Shown piece after piece: positions 52,571 to 62,418 of a DNA stretch of 64,000 nucleotides (position 1 is the stretch's first letter; each line of letters opens with the position of its first letter). The translations under genes were made by a program, and so were the position numbers. The notes beneath the pieces are model-generated. The model did no database searches. It saw nothing but the letters and a program-made list of their open reading frames with translations, and was not told where the DNA came from. The DNA lies in the NCBI GenBank assembly GCA_024803745.1, contig JANJXV010000040.1, positions 648,001-712,000 of the forward strand. The letters run 5' to 3'. The DNA comes from Megascapheus bottae. Lineage: Eukaryota > Chordata > Mammalia > Rodentia > Geomyidae.

Positions 52571-54199
52571 TCACACGGACGTGACAGGACACACACTCTG
52601 GCTGCCCTCGCTGGCCACTTTCACCGACACCGGGTTCTCCTCCCGAGTCACCGTCCCCTCCCTTCTCGAAGTTTCTGTCCCAGAGGACGGAAGATGACGT
52701 TCTGAAACACAAAAGGACATTTCGGATGTGTGTGTGTGTGCGCGTGCGCGCGCGTGCGTGTGCCACTACTGGGACTTGAACTCAAGGTTGGGTGCTTCAC
52801 CACTTGAGCCACTCCTCCACTTCCGGGTTTTTGCTGGTTCGTTGGCGATAAGAGTCACAGGGACTTTTTTCCCCCCACCCAGGCTGGCTTTGAACTACAG
52901 TCCTCAGATCTCAGCCTCCTGAGTGGCTGCAGTGACAGGCACGAACCACGGGCGCCTGGCTGGGAAGTCATTGGCAATCAAACCACATGACAAAGCCCTT
53001 GCAGGAGTAGGCCTTGGGATGTTGTGCGAGAGAAACTGAGGCAGTGTTGACAGCCAGTGGTGATGGAGGGGTCACCCAGAATCTAGGACCCCTCCCAAAC
53101 TGTGATGTCACAATACAAGTCCAAGGCTGGCCTAGAAAGAGGAAGGCCTGGGATTCGATCTGGAGAACTGAAGGACTAGAAATGTAACTCGACTGCAGGC
53201 ATCTGGTCTACCCAGCCCCTGCATTCAATCCCTCACGTCATTTCATACACACAACAAATCTGTATTTGTTACAACCACAGTCAAAAATCAGGAACAAAGG
53301 AGCACTTCCAAAAGAACTGAGCTGGGCTGGGAGTGTGGCCTAGTGGTAGAGTGCTTGCCTAGCATGCACGAAGACCCGGCTTCGATTGCTTGGTGCCACA
53401 TACAAAGAAAAAAGCTGGAAGTGGTGCTGAGGCTCAAGTGGTAGAGCTCTAGCCTTGAGAAAGTCCTAGGACAGTGCTCAGGCCCTGAGTTCAAGCCCAG
53501 GACTGGCAAAAAAAAAACCAAAAAGACTGACAGCCGGGCACAGTGGCTCACGCCTGTCATCCTAGCTTCTCAGAAGGCTGAGATCTGAGGATCGAGGTTC
53601 AAAGCCAGCACAATAGGACCTGAGACTCTTATCTCCAAGTAACCTCTAGAAAAAAGGCTCAAGGGTAGGGTGGTAGCCTTGAGCTGAAGAGCTCAGGGAC
53701 AGTGCCTAGGCTGAGTTCAAGCCCCATGACCTCCCCCAAAAACAGTGTGTAAGGGCTTAGAGCATGGTCTAGCATGTACAGAGCCCTGGGTTCGATTCCT
53801 CAGTACCACAAACACAGAAAAGGCCAGATGTGGTACTGTGGCTCAGATGCTAGCCTTGAGCAAAAGAAGTTCGGGGACAATGCCCGGGGCCCTGAGTTCA
53901 AGTCCCAATAACTGCACACACACATACGAGAGAGACGGCCATAAGGATGGGCTATGGAAACTTTTACCAAGCCAGCTAAAATAGTGTATATGTAAAATTA
54001 TCATCATCATCATCATTGCCAGTCCTGGGGCTTGAACTCAGTACCTGGGCGCTGTCCTTGAGCTTTCTCAAGGCTACAGCTCTACCACCTGTGCCACAGC
54101 ACCACTTCCAGCTTTTTCTATGTCTGTGGTACTGGGGAATCGAACCCAGGGCTTTGTGCATGCTAGGCGGGCACTCTACCACCAGGCCACGCACCCAGC

Positions 54200-54236
<37 letters not shown>

Positions 54237-54764
54237 ATTCTCCCTCAAACAGCCTGAGAGCTCGAGGGCGGGAAAGGCCACACGCGCAACACAGTGGGTT
54301 TTGACATCATCTACAACCGAGCCTAGGACACCCCGCAACCTAGCCACAAGCACTGCACCCAGTTAATTTGTCAGCTTCCGGCCCAGACAACCCAGATGAC
54401 AGGCAGTGGCCACTTACCCGTCATTCCCAGGCAGTCGCTTCTCACCCCCTCACCCTCTTTGGACGCTGCACGATGGAGCAAGCATCTGTATCTGAGGAAG
54501 ACTAAGACAACAGCACCCAGGCCCAGAGGCCATTGTTGAAAGCCCTTCCCCCAGCCCGAGCTCGGCCAGGTCAGAAGCCAGGACTCCAGCAAGGGACATC
54601 CTAGCCCAGATGTCAACTCGGGGGGGACAGCGCTGGTAGCGCCCGCCTGTAATCCCAGCCCATTGGGAAGGTCCCAATTCAAAGCCAGCCTGGGGCACAA
54701 TGGGGAGGAGAGGTTAAGAACAAGCAGGAGCCAGAGGGTTGTGAGTTCAAGCCCTGATACTACC

Positions 54765-54813
<49 letters not shown>

Positions 54814-55105
54814 CCGTGCTTTCCCTGAGCTCTGGAGATTGGAACAGTCATGGTCGTGTGAACTGAACCCCACTTCCCACCCCACCCTGCCTCCCCCCTC
54901 CCGCCCCCTCCCCTCCCCTCCTCCACATCCCCACTGTACCCTGAGTCCAAGGCAGCCAGGGACACTCAAGGTTTCTGATATGCTGGTCAAAGTCCAGCAA
55001 CAATGGAGAAAACATAACAAAGAGGAAAAAGACAAAGAGCATAACGAACAGGGCATGGAGCCACGGGACGCCATTGGGAAGCAGGCTGAGCCGGGGCTCA
55101 ATCAT
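52571..55105 (-). CDS. Unrecognised small membrane protein, three exons
   Basis: Minus-strand exons 54940-55105, 54418-54600 and 52571-52701 join in one frame (166 + 183 + 131 = 480 bases, 159 residues). I do not recognise the protein. Residues about 14-37 form a strong hydrophobic helix (LHALFVMLFVFFLFVMF), and a second, weaker one (WPLGLGAVVLVFLRYRC) lies in exon 2. The tail is hydrophilic, Ser/Thr/Glu-rich and ends QSVCPVTSV. A polypyrimidine tract and AG (the bases before AACCATG) suggest a 5' non-coding exon upstream. Exon phases (1, 1) and the tail ending resemble those of the gene at 57.8-58.9 kb. Exon 2's acceptor is the least certain junction. It could still be a chance chain of frames, though the phase-matched junctions and the AATAAA downstream argue otherwise. 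Confidence 0.5.
52702..54417. repeat. Intron of the small membrane gene: SINEs
   Basis: TG/CG alternation 52728-52761. SINEs at about 52765-52960 (-), ID dimer 53325-53515 (+), composite 53530-53740 (+), ID-type 53750-53920 (+) and ID dimer 54020-54205 (-). ATT run 54200-54235. 52980-53320 is single-copy-looking with nothing recognised. Confidence 0.7.
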
Positions 55106-56575
55106 GGTTCTGGGGAGGGAGGGAGGGAGGATCTAGAACCTTCTCCCCCCCACACCTGTCAGGGGATCACTGATGAAGTCACAGCTGCCTGCACACAATG
55201 GGAACAGAGGGGGATGGGCGGGGTGGGGGGGACCGGCTCCCCCTCCTCCACCCGTGCCCACAGCCCCCCCACCCCCCCCAGGACTCGTCTCACCCCACAG
55301 CTGAGCCACGCGCTCACACCTCTCGTCCCAGCCACTCAAGCAGGAGGCTCGGATCTGAGGATGGAGGTTCAAAGCCAGCCCAGGGCAGGGGAGTCAAGTC
55401 CTGGGGCTTGAAGTCAGGGCCTGGGCATTGTCCCTGAGCTGCTGCTGTTTTTTGTTTTTTGTTTTTTCCTCAAGGCTGGTGCTCTACCACTTGAGCCAAA
55501 GCTCCACTTCCGGCTTTTTGCTGGCTCATGGGTGACAGGAGTCTTAGAAGCAGGGCACCAGGACCTGGTTCTAATGCATTTTTAAAAACTGTCGTATGGA
55601 GTCCCGATGTCATCACCTTGACCATAAAATTTTATTTTATTATTTTTGTGGGTCATGGGGTTTGAGCTCTTGGCCTGGGCGCTGTCCCTGAGCTCTTCAG
55701 CTCAAGGCTACCACCTACCCTTGAGCCAAGCCCCACTTCCCGTTTTTCTAGTGGTTCATTGGAGTCTCTCAGGTCCCTTTGTGCTCAGGCTGGCTTTGAA
55801 CCTAGATCCTCAGATCTCAGCCTCCTGAGTAGCTAGGACGACAGCTGTGAGCCATTGTGCCCGGCTACAATAAAATCCTTAAAAGTAATCAAGTTTGTTG
55901 TGCCGAGGGTGCCATGCAGAGGGGTGGCAGTGACGGAGACATGGGGACATTTCTTTGTGGACAGTGTCTCCCCCGCCCTCCTTCTCCCCCCACGTCCTCC
56001 ACCCCCGTCCCCACCCACGAGTGGTAGAGTTCATCTCCACAACGAGTCCCATAAGGCCACGGCTGCTTTTGTTTACCTCTTTGCCCCTCCATGGCTGGGC
56101 CCCTCTCAGCCTCGCACAGACAGAGACACCCACACACGAGACAAGAAGAAAACCAAAACAGCTGGGATGAAAAACCCTCGTCTCCATTTCCTAGAGTTCA
56201 TGTTAATCAACGATATTTATTATTATTTTTGCCAGTCCTGGGCTTGAACTCAGGGCCTGAGCACTGTCCTTGGACTTTCTCAAGGCTAGAGCTCTACCAC
56301 TTGAGCCTCAGCACCACTTCCGGCTTTTTCTATGTATGTGGGACCAAGGAATCGAACCCGGGTCTTTGTACATGCTAGGCAAGCACTTTAACCACTAGGC
56401 CACACTCCCAGCCCTCCCCCTTTTATCTCCATAACTAAGCAGCAGTGAGGGGGGCAGCTGAGGGATTCTACATCTCCTTAGGAGACCTGATCTTCACTAT
56501 AATTAACCAGACCAGACCAGAACCCAGGATGTGAGCAGAACAGTAGTTTGTATACTCAGGACAAAGGGTTGTAAG

Positions 56576-56608
<33 letters not shown>

Positions 56609-57297
56609 CCTAGGACTTGAATTCAGGGCCTGTGCACTGTTTCTCTGAGCTTTTTTTTGTGTTGTTGTTTTTGCTCTACCACTTGAGCCACAGCTCCCTG
56701 TCCAGCTTTTTGCTGGTTTGTGGGAGATAAGAATTTCAAAGCTACTGCTTCTACCCCAGGGGCTGCCTTTGAACTGGGATCCTCAGATCTCCGTCTCCCG
56801 AGTCACCGGGGTGTCAGGCGTGAGCCCACAGAGCTTCTGTCTAGTCTGGAGGTACAGTGGACTGGTGCGTGGAGGGGGCACGTGGTGCCATTTCAGGCCT
56901 GGTGAAGGACGGTGGGCAAGGCTGAGGGGGGAAATGCAGAGCCCAGGTAGGGTGTAAACCCGAGGGCACCGAAGTGCAAGCCCCTTTGCTAATGTTTCTT
57001 CCCGTCCTTCCTCCTTGTCAACTCCTCTCTCACTTCAGTGGCATTCGCAGTTGCGTGGCCGTGGCTCACGTCTGTCACCCCAGCCAATCAGGAAGCCGAG
57101 ATCTGAGGATCCCAGTTCAAAGCCAACCCCGGGCAGGAAAATCCAGACGCCTCTTATCTCTAATTATTAGCCACCAAAAAGCCTGAAGTGGTGCTGTGTT
57201 GACTCAAGTGGTAGAGAACCAGCCTTGAGTGCAAAGAGAGTCAGGAATAATGCCCAGGCCGTGAGTTCAAGTCCCAGGACTGGCAGAAAAAATGATT

Positions 57298-57336
<39 letters not shown>

Positions 57337-57669
57337 GGACGATTGGATGGATGGATGGATGGATGGATGGCTGAAGAGATAGACATTGTACTCATAAATT
57401 GGTTTGTTGAAACCTCTTCATACAATTATCATCATAATAATAAAGTTCTAGCAATCCCCCATCTGCCTCCATGCACACATCCCAGAATCACTGGGGGAAA
57501 ATTGCTGTCATGTGGTCAGTCCTGTGTGATTTGGGGTGACCCCCCCTCTTCCTCCCCCCCCCCCAGCCCCCAGCTCTAGGCCTGGCTCCTCAGCGCCCCC
57601 TACAGGCGGCCGGAGGCAAAGACTTTTCTCCACCACACACAAGGCCCCAGGAAGAGAAAACCCGAAGCG
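55106..57669. repeat. Between the two small membrane genes: SINEs and simple repeats
   Basis: SINEs at about 55300-55395 (+), 55395-55560 (-), 55650-55865 (-), ID dimer 56232-56415 (-), 56605-56830 (-) and 57055-57290 (+). TG repeat 56579-56606 and GATA/GGAT repeat 57295-57370. Within 55870-56200, 56420-56570 and 57375-57600 I see no gene. Confidence 0.7.
57589..57604 (-). promoter_or_regulatory. CTCF-like motif
   Basis: On the minus strand CCTGTAGGGGGCGCT fits the CTCF core with about one mismatch. It lies just past the 3' end of the small membrane gene, between it and its neighbour. Motif match only. Confidence 0.35.
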
Positions 57670-57675
57670 TTTATT
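57670..57675 (-). terminator. Polyadenylation signal of the 57.8-58.9 kb gene
   Basis: AATAAA on the minus strand, about 112 bases past the stop codon at 57787-57789. Confidence 0.6.
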
Positions 57676-57786
57676 CTTCGCATCTTACAGAGAAACGAGG
57701 CCCCTGGCAGCGCCAGGCCCAGGGGCAGAGGTGGCCAGAGCCTGTGGGGTTCTGGTCCACATCACACACTGGCCGTGTGTCCTGGC

Positions 57787-57964
57787 TCAGTACAGACACA
57801 CCGACTTCTCAAACACCATGCCTGACACCCTGAGCTCAGCATTCCCGGCCGCCGGCTCCTTGTCTTTCTTCAGCAGCTTTTGGTGGGCCACATCTTTCTC
57901 TGAGCAATAGGAAAAAAAAACAAACGTTTAGGGTTTGATTCTAATTAGGATCCAGAGAGGAGAG

Positions 57965-58046
<82 letters not shown>

Positions 58047-58918
58047 GAAGGAAGGAAGAAAGAAAGAGAGAAAGAAAGAGAAAGAAAGAAAGAAAGAAAG
58101 GAAGGAAGGAAGGAAGGAAAGAAAGAAAGAAAGAAACAAAGAAAGAGAGAGAAAGAGAGAGAAAGAAAGAGAAAGAAAGAAGGAAAGAAAGAAAGGGAAA
58201 ACAAACAATTCAGAAGTATGTGAAAGAAGCCGGGCGCCGTGGCTCAGGCCTGGAATCCCAGATACTCAGGAGGCTGAAATAGGAGGATCGCGGTTCTAAC
58301 ACCATCACAGTGGAGACCGAGCTAAATAAATAAGACACCTGAGATCCCAGCCACGTGTGTGTGTGTGGGGGGGGGCAGTCCCAGGTCTTGAACTCAGGGC
58401 CTGGGAGCTGTCCCTGAGCTTCTCTGGCTCAAGGCTGGCGCTCTACCACTTAGGCCACAGCACCCCTACAGGTTTTCTGATTTTCTGGTGGTTCCTTGGA
58501 CATCTAAGGGTCTCACAGTCTTTTCCTGTGGGCCTCAACCCACAATCCTCCCATCTGAGCCTCCTGAGTAGCTGGGATTCCAGGCATGCGCCTTAAGACT
58601 CCCGGCTGTGTCCCTGGCTTCTGAAATTGTTATCTCAGGTTTGTCCAGGCCCCCGGCACTTCACCTAACAGCTGTCTAGAAAAGAGGGTGAAAGACAAGA
58701 GGAGACGTCAGCACCCCAAATCATCATCCCGCTCCCCGCACTCTTTCCCTCAGTCTGGTCTGGCTTACCTCGCTGACTCTTTATTTTCTTTTTACACTGA
58801 TAGACGACCAGGAAAATAAGAAAAAGGAAGAGACAAGGCCCCAGGCTAAACCCAAGAATACTGGTCACGAAGAAAATCCCCGGGCCTGGATTGGAATGGA
58901 TTTGTGCAAAAAACATAT
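57787..58918 (-). CDS. Unrecognised single-pass membrane protein, last two exons
   Basis: Minus-strand exons 58769-58918 and 57787-57899, joined in frame by GTAAGC and CTCAG borders. They give at least 87 C-terminal residues. Exon one codes a short extracellular end (MFFAQIHSNPGPG), a strong transmembrane helix (SLGPCLFLFLIFLVVYQ) and a basic stop-transfer run (CKKKIKSQR). Exon two codes a lysine-rich tail ending GMVFEKSVCLY. The first exon of this chain begins with two bases of a split codon, so at least one more coding exon lies upstream, probably between 58.9 and 60.4 kb; I could not find it. Phases match the three-exon gene at 52.6-55.1 kb. Not recognised; no function is claimed. Confidence 0.55.
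57900..58768. repeat. Intron: GAAA microsatellite and SINEs
   Basis: 57965-58200 is a GAAA/GGAA purine repeat. SINE fragments at about 58225-58340 (+) and 58378-58605 (-). Confidence 0.85.
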
Positions 58919-61286
58919 CTGGAATATGGAGGAGACATGGGAGAAGCATCCCCTCCCCCCACATCCTATGAACTCTCAGGGGTTCCGTGCCCCCCCCCAA
59001 CACCGGGGCTGTGAGGTCACGGCTTTAGACACAATGGGAGATTGTGAGACCCCAACAGAAAACCCACCCAGCCCCTTCCGCTCACCAGACTCGGCCCCTC
59101 AGTGCTCCACGGCTAGTTTTCTGGTGGTTCATTGAAGATCAGAGTCTCATAGGCTTTCCTGCTCCAGGCTGGCTTCGAACCAGTGATGCTCAGATCTCAG
59201 TCTCCTGAGTCAAGCCACCAGCTCCTGCCCTCCTTCCATCTTGAGCCCTGGAAATATCTTGAGGATGGAAGCTTTTGATGACTTCCTCTTTCAAAGGGCC
59301 ACTTCTGCTCCGTGGGTTGGTGTCTTTGTCTTGTGGGTTTTTGTTCTGCAGTGTGTGTGTGTGTTCTCTCCTAGTCTTAGGCCACAAGTTCCTAAAAACA
59401 CTGTCGTAGCAGAGAGGCCCCGGGGACTCACGCCCGCCATCCCAGTCCACCAGACTCTTATCTCCAGTGAACCAGCAAAAAGCTGAGAATGGAGCTGTGG
59501 CTCAGGTCGTAGAGCACCAGCTTTGCCTGAAAAAAACAAGCTCAAAGCCAGTGCCTGGGCCCTGAGTTCAAGTCCTGGGATTGGTTCAAAAGGGAAGGGG
59601 GAAATGGAAGGGAAGGGAAGGAGGGAGGGAAGGAGGGTCCAGTGAGTTCTCTGGCGTGCCCTGTGGTGGTGGGAAGGTGGGGTGCGACGCCCCTGAACCC
59701 CTGACCCCTGGCTTTGGTGGGCTAAGGTTGGGGTGCAGCGCTGGGTGCACAGGGGGACAGCCCCCCCCATGGGCTGGTTAGCTGTGAGTGAGGCCCCTGA
59801 CCCCCCTCGACCCTTCTCCTCCCATGTCTTCTACTCCACGAAGCCATCAAGAGCTGCCTGGCTTCGTTTGATGGGGGGCTGCTCCCTCCTTTTGGGGTGC
59901 AGGGAAAGCCAGGGCCCGTAACGAGACACGTGTGTGTGTGTGTGTGTGTGTGTGCACGCCGGGCCTGGGGTTTGAACTTGGAACCCCAGCTCTTCTGCTG
60001 AAGGTGCGGCCTCTACCACTTTCAGCCGCGGTGCCCCAGTCGAGCTTCCGTGGGAGGTGAGGGAAAGTGGCAGGGATTCCCCGCCTGCGCTGGCCTCCGA
60101 CTCAGATCTCAGCCTCCCGACTGGCTGGGATGGCCGAGGCATGAGCAGCCGGGCCCGGCCCAGCCCTGTTTTGTTTCCATTCCCTCGGGTGTGAGGCCAG
60201 AGGATCGCAGTGTCACACAACTTGGCATCTCAGCTACGCTCCAGGCTGAGATCTGAGGAGCTCGGTTCAAAGCCAGCCTGGACAGGAAAGGCCACGAGAC
60301 TCTTCTCTCCAATAAACAAGAGAGTGATAGAGCAATCCTGAGAACCGGGCCGCGGGAGCTGGGGTGTGCGGTCTAAGACTCAAGCACACGCACATGCTCT
60401 GTCTGGCTATATAGGCCTGGTGATGGGGTTGCCATGGCAACGGAGGTGGTTGCCATGGCAACCGGTCCTCACCCAAGATGCTTGAGGCTCCTCCTCCAGC
60501 CTCAGACCACAGCAGCCCAGAGTCTCAGCCCCTTGGGGAGGGCGTGAGAGGAAGCCCAGGACGCTTCCGGGAGGCAGTGGCGCCATGCTCGTGTCCATCC
60601 CAGCTACTCAGGAGGCTGAGATTCAGAAGATCATGGTTCAAAGCCAGCCAGGGAGACTCTGAGCTCCAAGGAAGCAGCAAAAGGCCAGAAGTGGTGCTGT
60701 GGCTCCAGTGGGAGAGCGCCAGCGCCTGGGCCCTGGGTTCAAATCCCAAGGCTGGCTGGAAGAAACGTCTTGACATAGGGTACATGACCAGATTGTCACG
60801 CAGCACAGGACAGGCAGGGGAGGGGTTCAGGGGGGCGGGCAGTGCCTCGGTGGCTCTCCCTCCTCCCCTCCCTCCCTCCCGTCTCCTCTTCCTCTGCCTG
60901 TCCCCCTCCTCTATCCTCTCCCTCCTCTGTTCCCTCCCCTCCCCTCCCTCTCGTCTCCCCAATGAATGGTGCCTTGAAGTGATGGGGTGCAGGGAGTGGC
61001 AGCGCAGTGCCCGCCCCCTCCCCCTGCTGTCCTCCCATCCCCCGCACTTGCTGACCACCTGCACCCAGTGTCCAGCCAAAGGCCAGGAGAGGGGCGTGGT
61101 TCACGCGGTTGAGCAAGAGTCCCAGTGGATAAAATGACAGGCGGCCAGGAGGGGGGGGAGGGGGGAGGAGGAGGAAGGGGGGAGGAGGAGGAGGAGGAGG
61201 AGGAGGGGGAGGAGGAGGGGAGGAGGAGGAGGAGGGGGAGGGAGCACCCCGGTCTGAGCACCCCGGCCGTCCTGAAGTCCTCGCGG
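58919..61286. repeat. Between the small membrane gene and PEX5: SINEs and low-complexity DNA
   Basis: SINEs at about 59110-59220 (-), 59420-59590 (+), 59960-60160 (-), 60230-60320 (+) and 60595-60770 (+). TG run 59931-59954. 60850-60960 is C/T-rich and 61150-61245 is a GGAGGA purine tract. 59600-59900 holds no gene I recognise. The promoter-like block at 60402-60462 is listed separately. Confidence 0.7.
60404..60462 (-). promoter_or_regulatory. Promoter-like block: two RFX X-boxes and a TATA box
   Basis: GTTGCCATGGCAAC, a perfect RFX palindrome, occurs at 60428-60441 and again at 60449-60462, 21 bases apart, about two helical turns. Reading the minus strand, a TATA-like CTATATAG follows at about 60407-60414, which would place a start site near 60380. 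The unassigned first exon of the minus-strand membrane gene should lie just downstream. RFX factors drive testis and ciliary genes and MHC class II. The motif part is certain; promoter function is inferred. Confidence 0.5.
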
Positions 61287-61292
61287 TTTATT
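61287..61292 (-). terminator. PEX5: PEX5 polyadenylation signal
   Basis: AATAAA on the minus strand about 380 bases past the PEX5 stop codon, followed by GC-rich, then purine-rich sequence. Confidence 0.7.
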
Positions 61293-61669
61293 TTCCGTCA
61301 TTTACACACATTCATATCAAGGGGACCCGGCAGGCCCGGCTCGTGCTGGGGCGGCCGACAAGGCCCGGGGCTCCGGGGCTCCCGGGGCGGCGGCCGCTCG
61401 CTGGGCCGCCCTGGCTCCGGGCCGGGCCGGAGTCAGAGCCTGGAGCCCGGGGTCCAGGTCGGGGCCCGGGGTCCCGATCAGGTCCGAGCCCGGGGTTCGA
61501 GTCCGGGGTCCGGGGTTCGAGCCCGGGGTCCGGGTCCGGGGTCGGATCAGGCCGGGGTCTCGGTCCGTCCGTCCGTCCGTCGGGGTCTCCGGGGTCCGGG
61601 GTCGGATCAGGCCGGGGTCTCGGTCCGTCTGTCCGTCGGGGTCTCCGTCCGGGGTCCGGGGTGCCGGGG
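61293..61669. repeat. PEX5: PEX5 3' UTR: GGTCCGGGGT repeats
   Basis: Degenerate CGGGGTCCGGGGT and GTCCGTCCGTC units, including two near-identical blocks of about 60 bases (about 61546-61605 and 61606-61665) that both contain GGGGTCGGATCAGGCCGGGGT or its trace. Very GC-rich. Confidence 0.7.
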
Positions 61670-61880
61670 TCAGGGCGGGAGGCCGAACATGCGCAGCAGC
61701 GCGGGGAGGTCGCGCGCGTCGGCGGCGCCGTAGGCCTCGCTGCGGCCCAGCATGGAGAGCGCCAGGCGCAGGGTGCTCCACACGTTCTCGGACATGGCGC
61801 CCCCCGCGCCCGCGCCGCCCCGCGCCGCCCCGGGCCGGCTCTGCAGGCTCAGCGCCTCCAGGAAGTGCTCCACCGCCTCG
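61670..61880 (-). CDS. PEX5: PEX5 peroxisomal import receptor, last exon
   Basis: A 211-base minus-strand exon after a CCCCGCAG acceptor. It codes [14 protein letters not shown], an Ala/Gly-rich stretch, [19 protein letters not shown], then [22 protein letters not shown] and the stop. This is the conserved C-terminal end of PEX5, the tetratricopeptide receptor that binds PTS1 (SKL-type) signals and ferries enzymes into peroxisomes. The segment [13 protein letters not shown] is more Ala/Gly-rich than in other mammals as I recall them, in keeping with the local GC pressure. The rest of the gene should lie to the right but is replaced by the assembly gap. The 3' UTR (61280-61669) is full of CCGGGGTC repeats. 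Confidence 0.93.
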
Positions 61881-61975
61881 CTGCGGGGAGGGGGAGGGGG
61901 TCAGCGGGGGAGGGGGAGGCGGAGGGGAGGAGGGGAGGAGGAGGGGGGGAGGGGGAGGAGGGGGGAGGAGGGGAG

Positions 61976-62075
61976 NNNNNNNNNNNNNNNNNNNNNNNNN
62001 NNNNNNNNNNNNNNNNNNNNNNNNNNNNNNNNNNNNNNNNNNNNNNNNNNNNNNNNNNNNNNNNNNNNNNNNNNN
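61976..62075. other. Assembly gap (100 N)
   Basis: Exactly 100 unknown bases, the usual placeholder for a gap of unknown size. PEX5 stops on one side and ATN1 on the other, both incomplete. Confidence 1.
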
Positions 62076-62340
62076 CCAGTGCTCCCCATCCCTCCACATC
62101 CCCCCAGTGCTCCCCACCCCTCCACATCCCCCCAGTGCTCCCCACCCCTCCACATCCCCCCAGTGCTCCCCACCCCTCCACATCCCCCCAGTGCTCCCCA
62201 CCCCTCCACATCCCCCTAGTGCTCCCCACCCCTCCACATCCCCCTAGTGCTCCCCACTCCTCCACAGTGCTCCCCATCCCTCCACATCCCCCCAGTGCTC
62301 CCCACCCCTCCACATCTCCCTCAGTGCTCCCCATCCCCCA
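62076..62340. repeat. 28-base minisatellite next to the gap
   Basis: About nine copies of a 28-base unit (CAGTGCTCCCCACCCCTCCA, then CATCCCCC). The array runs into the N gap, which suggests the assembly broke in this repeat or in the purine tract on the other side (61895-61975). Confidence 0.93.
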
Positions 62341-62418
62341 GTCTCCCCACGCCCCCTCCCCCCCCGTCGATCCCCCCCCTCCGCCCCGCCCCGCCCCGCC
62401 CCGTCCCCGCCCGCTCAC

